Assembly: GCA_019347575.1 (NCBI GenBank)
Contig: JAHWKY010000025.1
Coordinates: 1 to 64,000, forward strand
Length of the DNA stretch: 64,000 nucleotides
Reading direction: 5' to 3'
Source of the DNA: Actinomycetota bacterium
GTDB taxonomy: Bacteria; Actinomycetota; Nitriliruptoria; Nitriliruptorales; Nitriliruptoraceae
Shown: positions 52,870 through 61,193 of the stretch, in pieces
Layout of the letters: the number at the start of each line of letters is the position of its first letter
How positions within the stretch are numbered: position 1 is the stretch's first letter
Program-made: the position numbers and the translations under genes
The notes under the pieces: generated by a model
The model's input: only the letters and a program-made list of their open reading frames with translations
What the model was told of the DNA's origin: nothing
The model's database searches: none

Positions 52870-55800
52870 TCAGCCGGACGTCAGCGCGTCCCGGAGCTGG
52901 GAGAGCACCGCGTCCGTCACCGCCGCTGGGCCGCCGACGACCACGCCGCCGCCGAACCGTGCCCGGTTCGTGGACAGCAGGTCGCGCACGGCGGCCGCCC
53001 CCCCGAGATCGTCGGGCGGCAGCAGCACGACGAGCGCACCGAGCCGGGCGGCCAGAGCGCCCGCCGCGAGCCCGTCGGGGAAGTTGCGGCCGGTGGCGAA
53101 GACCACCGGGACACGATCGCCGGCATGGCGGCTGAGAGCCTCGGTGGCGACCGCTGCCGACGTGCCCCAGCGGTCATCGCCCGCGAGGCGCACCACCTCG
53201 TAGCCGAGCGTCTCGAGCTGCGCGGCGACGTTGGGCGAGATCGCGGCGGTGCCGCCGAGCAGGTATACGCGCGTCGCGTCGAGGGTCTCCAGCGCGTCCA
53301 TCGTGGCTCGCGTCAGGCTCTCCCCGTGGGTGAGCAGCGTCGGCAGTCCGTCGGGGCTCGCCGCCAGCGCCCCGGCGGCGAGGGCATCGGGCCAGGCGCG
53401 GTCCTCGACCTCGTGGATGCCGAGCGCGATCTGCACCTCGCCTCCAGGCGACGCCCCGACCGCGGCAGCGACGAGGGCGGCGGTCTCGAAGCGGTCGTCA
53501 CCGGCGAGCCGACGCACCTCGTGGCCGGCATCGACCACGGCGTCCTCGACCGCCTGCGACACCGCTTCGGTGCCGCCCATCACCCACACGCGGCCGGCCC
53601 CCAGCCGGGCCAGCTCGGCGGCGACCTCGTCGGGCAGGGCCTCGCGGTCGGTCAGCAGCAGCGGGGCGCCCAGCTTCGCGGCGAGCGCGCCGGCCGCGAG
53701 CGCGTCGGGGTAGTTCCACGCGGTCGCCAGGACCGCGTCGGTCGCCGTGGCCCAGTGGTCGCGTGACACCGCGACCGCGGTGGTGATGCGGGCGTCGCCC
53801 CAGGTGCGCACGACCTCGCCCACCGGCGGGGGCGTGCCGCCGCCGCCTCCATCACCGTCGGTCGGGTCCGGCGGGTTGTCGATCGTGGCCTTCCCGACCG
53901 CGTCCTTGCCGAGGCGCGCGAAGTCCGGGTCGGACAGCGCGACCTCGAAGGTCTGGTCGGCGCCGGTCTTGTCGGGGTCACCGACGACCTCGATCTCGAT
54001 CGTCCCCGTCTTCGTCCCAGGCGGGATCGTCAGCGTGCCCGACCGCTTCACGTAGTCCTCGCCGGCCTTCGCGGTCCCGTCCACGGTGGTGAAGCGCACC
54101 TTGACGGTGTCGGTGGTCGCCTTGGACAGCGTGACCGGGAAGCGCGCGTCGGTCGTGCCGCTCGCGGGGCGGTCGACGGTCACGTCGCCGATGGTCAGCG
54201 TGGGCCCGACGTCGTTGAGGATGGTCGCCGTCACCGAGGTGTCCGCCGTGCGGGCGAACTGCGCCGGGTCGAGCTCGAGGGTGAACTTGCGTGTCGGGGC
54301 GGGATTGGTGCCGCCAGCGACGTCGACCGTGATGGTGCCCGTCTTGGCGCCGCGCGGGATGCGCAGGGTGCCCTCGATGTGGGTGTAGTGGGTGCCCGCC
54401 TTGGCGCTGCCGTCGACGGTGCGGTAGCCGACCAGGACGTCGCATCCGGACTCCTCGTGGAACTTGTCGTCGCAGGTCGACGCCTCCGACAGCTTCACCT
54501 GGAACTCCGCCTTCAGCACGCCCCCCTCGTTGCGCTTGACGGTCACGTCGTCGACCGTCAGGTCGCCTCCGTCGTCGTTGAGCAGGGTGCCGACACCGCG
54601 CGCTCGCATGATCGTCGGACCCGGGAACCCGGGCGTGGTCGCGGTGAGGTCGAGGTGGAAGTACTCGTGGAACCCGGCGTAGTCGTCGCCGATGACGTCG
54701 ACGGTCACGGCGGCAGACGTGTCGCCCGCCGGGATCGTGACCGCCGCGTCGGCGTCCGTGACCGGGACGTAATCGACCGTCGCGGTGGCGCTGCCGTCCG
54801 CGGTGGTGTAGCCGACCTCGACATCGGTGTCGACCGCCTCCGACAGCGACACGGTGAACTCGAACGGCGTGGTCGTGCCCGCGGCGCCTTCGGGCGCGGT
54901 CACGTCGTCGACGGTGATGACGATCCCCTCGTCGTTGCGGATCGTGACGTTGCCCTCGGCGTCCTCGGGGTCGAGGGCTGCGCCGTCCTCGCCATCGGCG
55001 AGGGCCAGGTCGACGATGAACACCTCGTTGTCCTCGTGGTCGTCGTCGCCGATGACCTCGACCTCGACGGTGGTCGTGCGGGACAGGGGCGGCACGGCCG
55101 CGGCGGCGCCGGCCGCGATCGGGGTGTAGTCGTCCTGGCTCACCTTGGCGGCGTTGGCTCCGGTGCCGTCACGGGTGGAGTAGGTGAACGACACCGGGTC
55201 GGTGCTGAGCTGGGACAGCGCGACCGTCACCAGCGCGGTGGTGGTCTGGCCCTCGTCGCCCTCGATGACGTCGGCGTCGAGGATGGACAGGTCGGGCGGG
55301 TCGTCGCGCTCCCCGATGAGCCCGATGGCGACGTCGAGCGGATCCTCGCCGTCGAGCTTCCACACGCCGTTGGCGAGTCCCGACAGCGCGACCGTGAACT
55401 CCTCGGTGTCCCCGCCCTCGTAGATGGCATCGCCGAGGATCGGGACCTCGATCTCGAACTCGGTGGCATCCTCGCCCTCCGCGGGCGGGGCGAGCGTTGC
55501 GGTGCCCTCGACGTGCTCGTAGTCCTCCCCCGGTTCCGCGCCCCCATCGACGGGGACGGTCGCGTAGGTGACGACGACGTCCTCCTGGAACTGGGTCGAG
55601 CCGCCTCGATCGGTCGCGATGATCGTGAACCGTGCGATCCTCGGATCCGCATCGGCGGCGGGCTCGGTGACCGGCTCGGAGGGCCCCTCGATCCGGACCT
55701 CGGGGCCGTCGTCGTTGACGATGACGGCGACGCCGGTGTGGTCCGCGATGACGACGCCGGGGGTGGCGCTCGAGATGCGGACGATGAAGTCCTCGTCGGC

Positions 55801-56145
55801 CTCCTGGACGTGGTCGCCGTGCACGGGAACGGCGACCTCCTGCGTCCCCGGCTCGGTGAAGGTCAGCTCCTGGAGCGTGTCGGTGAAGTCGGAAACGACC
55901 GAGGCTGAGCCCGCGAACGTCCTCGCGCTGACGACGACGTCCTCCGTGACCGTCCCGGTGAGGGTCACGTCGAACGTGAACTCCTTGCTCCCGCTGTTGC
56001 CCTCGGTCGGATCGGCGATGGTGGTGTCGCTCACGGTCAGCGTCGGGGGGTCGTCGGCGGCAGCGGGCGAGGCCGAGCCGACGAGGGCGCCGGAGAGCAA
56101 CGCGGCGGCCGTGAGAGCGGCGGCGTAACGGGGTCGGGAGGTCAA
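52870..56145 (-). CDS. Calx-beta surface protein with three cell wall binding repeat 2 modules (6 Calx-beta)
   Basis: A 1091-residue exported protein. Signal peptide AAALTAAALLSGALVGSASPAAA. Six Calx-beta domains follow, each with the ending NDDG or similar and FxVxLS/DYxxxxGTLxIPxGxxxxxIxVxVxGD patterns. A Gly-rich linker and three CWB2 repeats close it (RITTAVAVSRDHWATATDAV, RLAGDDRFETAALVAAAVG, RLAGDDRWGTSAAVATEAL). Calx-beta domains bind calcium; CWB2 repeats hold proteins non-covalently to the wall. It starts 28 bases after its larger neighbour and is cotranscribed with it. Confidence 0.88.
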   Translation of the reverse strand: MTSRPRYAAALTAAALLSGALVGSASPAAADDPPTLTVSDTTIADPTEGNSGSKEFTFDVTLTGTVTEDVVVSARTFAGSASVVSDFTDTLQELTFTEPGTQEVAVPVHGDHVQEADEDFIVRISSATPGVVIADHTGVAVIVNDDGPEVRIEGPSEPVTEPAADADPRIARFTIIATDRGGSTQFQEDVVVTYATVPVDGGAEPGEDYEHVEGTATLAPPAEGEDATEFEIEVPILGDAIYEGGDTEEFTVALSGLANGVWKLDGEDPLDVAIGLIGERDDPPDLSILDADVIEGDEGQTTTALVTVALSQLSTDPVSFTYSTRDGTGANAAKVSQDDYTPIAAGAAAAVPPLSRTTTVEVEVIGDDDHEDNEVFIVDLALADGEDGAALDPEDAEGNVTIRNDEGIVITVDDVTAPEGAAGTTTPFEFTVSLSEAVDTDVEVGYTTADGSATATVDYVPVTDADAAVTIPAGDTSAAVTVDVIGDDYAGFHEYFHLDLTATTPGFPGPTIMRARGVGTLLNDDGGDLTVDDVTVKRNEGGVLKAEFQVKLSEASTCDDKFHEESGCDVLVGYRTVDGSAKAGTHYTHIEGTLRIPRGAKTGTITVDVAGGTNPAPTRKFTLELDPAQFARTADTSVTATILNDVGPTLTIGDVTVDRPASGTTDARFPVTLSKATTDTVKVRFTTVDGTAKAGEDYVKRSGTLTIPPGTKTGTIEIEVVGDPDKTGADQTFEVALSDPDFARLGKDAVGKATIDNPPDPTDGDGGGGGTPPPVGEVVRTWGDARITTAVAVSRDHWATATDAVLATAWNYPDALAAGALAAKLGAPLLLTDREALPDEVAAELARLGAGRVWVMGGTEAVSQAVEDAVVDAGHEVRRLAGDDRFETAALVAAAVGASPGGEVQIALGIHEVEDRAWPDALAAGALAASPDGLPTLLTHGESLTRATMDALETLDATRVYLLGGTAAISPNVAAQLETLGYEVVRLAGDDRWGTSAAVATEALSRHAGDRVPVVFATGRNFPDGLAAGALAARLGALVVLLPPDDLGGAAAVRDLLSTNRARFGGGVVVGGPAAVTDAVLSQLRDALTSG

Positions 56146-56173
56146 CGGGTTCTCCTCGAGGATGGGGCTCGGC

Positions 56174-59100
56174 TCAGCCGCCGCCCAGGGCCGTGGCGAG
56201 CTGCTGGCGGACGGCCTCGGACACCGCGACCGGCCCCCCGACGATCACGGCGCCGCCGAGCCGTTCGCGGTGAGCACGCAGGAACGCGCTCACCTCGGGC
56301 GCCGTGGCGAGGTGATCGCTCGGGACGAGCACGATCACGCCTCCGAGCTGGGCGGCGAGCGCGCCGGCCGTGAGCCCGTCGGGGAAGTCCTCCCCGGTGG
56401 CGAACACGACCGGGATGCGGCCCGGCCCATGGCGGGCGAGGGCCTCCTCGGCGACCGCCACGGAGGTGCCGTAGCGCGTCGACCCTTCCAGGCGGGTGAC
56501 GGCGTGGCCCGATGCGCGCAACGCCGCGACGACGTCGGAGGAGACCGCCGCGGGACCGCCCAGCAGCTGCACCTCGCGTGCGCCGAGAGCGCGTAGCTCG
56601 CCGGCGGTGACGCCCGGCAGGCCGTTGCCGTGCGTCAGCAGCGTCGGTAGCTGCGCCGGTGTCGCCGCCAGCGACCCTGCCGACAGCGCGTCCGGCCAGG
56701 CACGGTCCGGCACGGTGTGGACGCCGAGGGCGAGCGACACGTCGCCGTTCGGGGGCAGGCCGATCGAGCGCGCCGCCAACGCCGCGGTCTCGAACCGGTC
56801 ACGCCCGGCGACGCGCACGACGTCGAGCCCAGCCTCGCGGAGCTGGCGTTCGACCACCGTGGAGATGGCCATGGGACCGCCCATGATCCAGACCTGCGAC
56901 ACCTCGAGGCGTCGAAGCTCGCTCAGGACGGCCTCCGGGAGCGCATCGACGTCCGTCAGGAGCAGCGGCCCCTCGAGCCCGTGTGCGATGGCTGCGGCGG
57001 CGAGTGCGTCGGGGTAGTTGCGGGCCGTGGCCAGCACAGCAGCGTCGGCACGGATCCAGTGGTCGCGTGAGACGGCGATCGCCGTGCTGATGCGGTCGAG
57101 CCCGGCCGAGCGCTGGGGCAGGGGCGCACCGGAGCCGGTCGTACCGCCCGTGGTGTCGCCTGTCGTCCCCCCGGTCGTGTCGCCCGTGGTCCCACCAGTG
57201 GTGGCGTCGCCGGTCGTTCCGTCGGTGCCGTCGCCGGTAGAGCCACCCGTGGATCCGCCGGTGGTCCCGCCACCATCGCCGTCGTCGTCGCGGATGGTGA
57301 CGGTCGCGACGTCGTCGACGAGCTCGCCGAACCGCGGTCGCGACAGCCGGACCTCGAACGTGTGGTCACCCTCGTCGAACGTGTCGCCGATGACGGGGAC
57401 GATGATCGTGCCCGGGACGGTGAGCCTGCCCGACGTCGCCTCGAAGTCCGCGCCCTCGATCGCGGTCACGCCGTGGGTGGAGTAGTCGACCGTCACCTCG
57501 TGTGTCGAGGGCTCGTCCAGGGTCACCTCCAGACGAGCGTCCGTGCGTCCACTGTCGCCCTCGACGACCTGGACATCCGCGATCCTGATCTCCTTGCCAT
57601 CGTCGTTGACGATCGTGCCGATGCCCTCGCCGTCGAGCAGCGTCGCGGCGGTCGCGGTGGTCTCGGTGGCGGGTTCGCTCAGCGCGACCCTGAACCACTC
57701 GGTGGCCTCCGCGTGGTCGTCGCCGACGATCGACACCGGGACGGTCTTCGTCGCCTCGCCCGGTGCGAACGTGACGGTCCCGGCGTGGTGCACGAAGTCC
57801 ACGTCGCCGAGGGGAGGATCCGCCGAATCTCCGCCGCGGGCGCCGTCGTCCTCGACCTCGCCGTTGCCGGTCGCGAAGGACACGGTGACGGTGTTGTTCC
57901 CGCCCTCCAGGAGGTGGACCTCGAAGTTCAGCGGGTGGGTCTCGTTCCCGTCGCGCTCGAGCGTGGAGGCGTCGCCGATGCGCAGGTGGGGGCCGTCGTC
58001 GTTGAGGATCGTGCCGGTCCCGCGACGCGCCTGGTCGGTGGTCTGCGTGTCCTCGGGGGTGGGGAGGTCGACGTTGCGGGCGCGCGTGAGCAGCAGCGCG
58101 AACGTCTCGTTGATCTCGGCCATGGCGTCGGCGGTGACGTCCACGGTGATGTCGGTGTGCCTCTGGCCCGCCGGGACGAACGGGGTCGTGGCCTCCGCGG
58201 TGTAGTCACCGGTGCCGCTGATGGCGGTCCCGTCGACGGTGCGGTACGCGATCGTGACGTCGGCGTCGGTCGCATCGGACAGCTCCACGCGGAACACCGT
58301 TTGGGCGGTGCCGCTGTCACCCTCCTGGACGCGGACGTCGGCGATGTCCAGGAGCGGGAAGTGGTCGTCGTCGGTGATGTCGCCCGAGCCGGTGGCGTTC
58401 CCGATCTTGCCGTAGCGCGCATCGGAGATCGTGACCTGAACGGTCTCGACGGCCTCGGTCTCGGCGTTGCCGCCCTCGTCCCGGTCGTCGGCGGCCACGA
58501 GCACCGTGATGGTCTGCTCGGTCACGCCCACCGGGAACGTGACTATGCCCTGTGCCGGGATGTAGTCACCGTCGATCGCGGTCGCCGTGCCGTCCACCGT
58601 GGTCCACGCCGCGGTCACGGTGCCGGTGTGCCCGCTACCGGTCAGGGTCACCGGGAAGCTCATCTGCGTGGTGCCGGTCCCGTCGCCCTCGTCGATGGCA
58701 GCCGGATCCTGCACGCTGAGGGTCGGGCCGTCGTCGCTGACGATCGTCGCCGTGCCGCGTGACGGCGAGCCGATGACGGCGTCAGCGCTCACCCCTGCGA
58801 TGTCGGCGTGGAAGGTCTCGTGGTCCTCGGCGGCGGTGTCGTTGGTGATCGCCACCGGGAACTCGGTGCTCGTCTCTCCCGCCGGGATGGTGACCGTGGG
58901 GGTGGCCACGCTGTAGTCCCCGGAGGTGGTCGTGCCGTTGACGACCTGGAGGGTGACGTCGACGTCCTCGGTGGTGGGGCGGCCCAGGGTCACGGGGAAG
59001 CGGGCGGTGGCGCCCGCGCCCTCCGTCACCGTCCCCGCGTCGCCGATCCTGACCTGCGGCGGGCTGTCGGTGTCGACGATCGTGGCCGTCGCCGTGTCCT

Positions 59101-60256
59101 GCCCCAGCCGCACCCCCACCGGTCCGGTCAGCCGTACCTGGAACGTCTCGTCGCCCTCGACGGCGCCGTCCCCGAGGACCCGGACGTCGATCGAGGCCAA
59201 CGTCCCGGTTCCGGGCGCCAGCTCCAGCTCCGTGGGTGGCACCGCGTCGAAGTCCTCGCCGGCCGTCGCGGTCACCGCGACGGTCTCGTACATCACCGTC
59301 GCAGGCGCCTCCAGCTCGCCGGCGACCGTGATGACGAACGTGGCGGTCGCCGCCTCCTCGCTGCCGGGCTCCACGGTCGGGTCAGGGTCCTGGTCGATGG
59401 ACAGGATGGGCAGGTCGTCGTCCTGGATCGCTACCGTCGCCGTGTCGGTCGCCCCGACCGACGCCCCGCTCGCGGAGTTCGCGATCAGCTCGACGGTCAC
59501 GTCCTCGGCGGCCTCGTCGAGGGTGTCGTCGATCAGCGGGACCTCGACCGCGGCCTTGGTCGAGCCACGCGGGATGGTCACCGTGCCGCGCGCCACGCGC
59601 GCGTAGTCGACCCCCGGCTGCGCGGCGTCGGCGCTGGCCGGATCCACCGTGCGCCAGTCGACGGTCATGACACGGTGGTCGTTGATGGCGTCGGCCTCGA
59701 CCTCGAACGACACGACCGCATCGCCCTCGCTGGGCGGTGGTGACGCAGCGGGGTAGACCAGGGTCAGGGTGGGGTCGTCGTCGTCGATGATGCGACCCAC
59801 GCCCGTTCTCACTCCGAGGCTCGTGGTCTGGACCAGCGTCGTCAGCTTGACCTCGAAGATCTCGTCGGCCTCGGGGTCGGTGTCGCCCCTGATGGGCACC
59901 AGGATCGGGTCCGGACTGGGCCGCACATCTCCGGCGTTGAACGTGAGCGTGCCGCTCTGGTGGAGGTAGTCGACACCCGGACCGGGGCTGCTGCCTCCAG
60001 TCGCGCTGCCGACATCCGCCGTCTGGTACTGCACCGTGACGGTCGTGTCGACGCGCTGTCGCAGCACGGCGCGGAACGCCATGAACTTGGTGCCGTCGTC
60101 GCCCTCGTGGATCGCCCCGCCGCCGATGTCCACGGTGGTGATGGGCAGTTGCGCGCTGGCGGGCACGGCCGGGAGCAGCGCGAGGACGAGCCCGGACACG
60201 AGCGTGGCTAAGAGCGCGGCCGACCCGCGCGCGTACCTCACCGCGTGCCGTGACAC
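56174..60256 (-). CDS. Large Calx-beta surface protein with three cell wall binding repeat 2 modules (8 Calx-beta)
   Basis: A 1360-residue exported adhesin-like protein. Signal peptide ALLATLVSGLVLALLPAVPASAQ. I count eight Calx-beta domains, separated by (I)xxDDxP motifs, then a Thr/Gly repeat linker (TTGGTTGDTTGG...) and three CWB2 repeats (RISTAIAVSRDHWIRADAAV, RVAGRDRFETAALAARSIG, RLEGSTRYGTSVAVAEEAL). GTG at 60256 with GGAGG 7 bases upstream, behind promoter 60296-60323. Likely a calcium-stiffened surface fibre or adhesin. It pairs with the 1091-residue protein. Confidence 0.9.
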   Translation of the reverse strand: MSRHAVRYARGSAALLATLVSGLVLALLPAVPASAQLPITTVDIGGGAIHEGDDGTKFMAFRAVLRQRVDTTVTVQYQTADVGSATGGSSPGPGVDYLHQSGTLTFNAGDVRPSPDPILVPIRGDTDPEADEIFEVKLTTLVQTTSLGVRTGVGRIIDDDDPTLTLVYPAASPPPSEGDAVVSFEVEADAINDHRVMTVDWRTVDPASADAAQPGVDYARVARGTVTIPRGSTKAAVEVPLIDDTLDEAAEDVTVELIANSASGASVGATDTATVAIQDDDLPILSIDQDPDPTVEPGSEEAATATFVITVAGELEAPATVMYETVAVTATAGEDFDAVPPTELELAPGTGTLASIDVRVLGDGAVEGDETFQVRLTGPVGVRLGQDTATATIVDTDSPPQVRIGDAGTVTEGAGATARFPVTLGRPTTEDVDVTLQVVNGTTTSGDYSVATPTVTIPAGETSTEFPVAITNDTAAEDHETFHADIAGVSADAVIGSPSRGTATIVSDDGPTLSVQDPAAIDEGDGTGTTQMSFPVTLTGSGHTGTVTAAWTTVDGTATAIDGDYIPAQGIVTFPVGVTEQTITVLVAADDRDEGGNAETEAVETVQVTISDARYGKIGNATGSGDITDDDHFPLLDIADVRVQEGDSGTAQTVFRVELSDATDADVTIAYRTVDGTAISGTGDYTAEATTPFVPAGQRHTDITVDVTADAMAEINETFALLLTRARNVDLPTPEDTQTTDQARRGTGTILNDDGPHLRIGDASTLERDGNETHPLNFEVHLLEGGNNTVTVSFATGNGEVEDDGARGGDSADPPLGDVDFVHHAGTVTFAPGEATKTVPVSIVGDDHAEATEWFRVALSEPATETTATAATLLDGEGIGTIVNDDGKEIRIADVQVVEGDSGRTDARLEVTLDEPSTHEVTVDYSTHGVTAIEGADFEATSGRLTVPGTIIVPVIGDTFDEGDHTFEVRLSRPRFGELVDDVATVTIRDDDGDGGGTTGGSTGGSTGDGTDGTTGDATTGGTTGDTTGGTTGDTTGGTTGSGAPLPQRSAGLDRISTAIAVSRDHWIRADAAVLATARNYPDALAAAAIAHGLEGPLLLTDVDALPEAVLSELRRLEVSQVWIMGGPMAISTVVERQLREAGLDVVRVAGRDRFETAALAARSIGLPPNGDVSLALGVHTVPDRAWPDALSAGSLAATPAQLPTLLTHGNGLPGVTAGELRALGAREVQLLGGPAAVSSDVVAALRASGHAVTRLEGSTRYGTSVAVAEEALARHGPGRIPVVFATGEDFPDGLTAGALAAQLGGVIVLVPSDHLATAPEVSAFLRAHRERLGGAVIVGGPVAVSEAVRQQLATALGGG

Positions 60257-60295
60257 CCGATCGCCTCCATCTCGGCCTTCGCCCTCTACCTACTG

Positions 60296-60323
60296 GTACG
60301 GCTGAGGGGGCCCGACAGTTACG
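60296..60323 (-). promoter_or_regulatory. Shared promoter element, copy I (Calx-beta operon)
   Basis: Minus strand: CGTAAC, 16 bases, CCGTAC, then CAGTAGGTAGAGGGCG. 39 bases before the GTG at 60256. Confidence 0.8.
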
Positions 60324-60354
60324 CGGGACCGGGCGGGAGCAGCCGATCGCCGCG

Positions 60355-60984
60355 TCACACGAGGCCCTCGCGCAGCACGATGGACGCGGCCTCGGCGCGG
60401 TCCTTGGCGCCGAGCTTCTGAAGCGCCCGGTGCACGTGCGATTTGACCGTGTTGAGCCCGATGCCCAGCTCGGTGGCGATCTCGCGGTTGGTGAACCCCG
60501 ACGGCAGGTAGCTGACGACCCGCAACTCCTGGGTCGTCAGCCCGAAGGGGTGGGTCTGACGACGGGGCCGAGTGACGGCGAAGCGCACGACCGTGCTGGC
60601 GACACGCGGGTCGAGGAAGTGGTGGCCGGCCTCGAGCGCCTTCAGCGCCTGGATGAGCAGCGACGGGTCGGACTCCTTGACCACGAAGCCGCGCGCGCCG
60701 GCGTCGAGCCCGGACAGCAGGTCGTCGGTCGACGGGAGGCTGGAGACGAGCAGGGTGAGCACGCCACGGTCGCGCCGTCGCAGCTCGGCGCAGAGCTGCA
60801 TCCCGCTCCGTCCGGGCAGTCGCATGTCGACCAGGACGCAGTCCGGCCGCGTCCGCTCGACCACGGCCAGCGCCTCCTCCGCGCTGCCGGCCTGACCGAC
60901 GACGTCGAAGTCGGGCGAGTCGGAGATCACCGTGGCGAGCCCCTCGCGCACGATCGCGTGATCGTCCACGACCACGATCCTCAC
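60355..60984 (-). CDS. NarL-type response regulator, intact receiver
   Basis: A 209-residue response regulator. Intact receiver: VVVDDHAIVREG, acceptor in CVLVDMRLPGRSG, SS in LLVSSLPS, lysine in GFVVKESDP. HTH: LTTQELRVVSYLPSGFTNREIATELGIGLNTVKSHVHRALQKL. GTG 60984 follows GGAGG by 7 bases. It follows the kinase at 61194 with a 209-base gap and has its own promoter, copy K. Length equals that of the regulators at 47672 and 48504. Confidence 0.9.
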   Translation of the reverse strand: MRIVVVDDHAIVREGLATVISDSPDFDVVGQAGSAEEALAVVERTRPDCVLVDMRLPGRSGMQLCAELRRRDRGVLTLLVSSLPSTDDLLSGLDAGARGFVVKESDPSLLIQALKALEAGHHFLDPRVASTVVRFAVTRPRRQTHPFGLTTQELRVVSYLPSGFTNREIATELGIGLNTVKSHVHRALQKLGAKDRAEAASIVLREGLV

Positions 60985-61050
60985 CGCTCGGCCTCCGTCC
61001 GACGCCGCCACGGGCGCGCCGCGACGCGATCCGATGGCTCTGATAAGGGA

Positions 61051-61078
61051 TTACGGGCGAGAGCGCGGCCCGGTTACG
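61051..61078 (-). promoter_or_regulatory. Shared promoter element, copy K (response regulator)
   Basis: Minus strand: CGTAAC, 16 bases, CCGTAA (one change in the -10). 66 bases before the GTG at 60984. This is the weakest copy, but the spacing is exact and operators lie upstream. Confidence 0.6.
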
Positions 61079-61082
61079 CCGG

Positions 61083-61122
61083 TGCTGAGCTCTCACCCCG
61101 AAGTGGGGGTTAACACTCCCCT
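61083..61122. promoter_or_regulatory. Pair of GGGTGA-type operators, unit K
   Basis: A half-conserved site TGCTGA-N4-TCACCC (61083-61098) and GGGTTA-ACAC-TCCCCT (61107-61122), centres 24 bases apart. The second is centred ~41 bases upstream of the -35 box, as in units B and C. Confidence 0.5.
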
Positions 61123-61193
61123 GGTCAGTCGGTGCGGCCTCCCCCGTCCGCCCCGACGAGCCTCCCCCACGGGGGCGCCCGCCGCTCGCCGGG

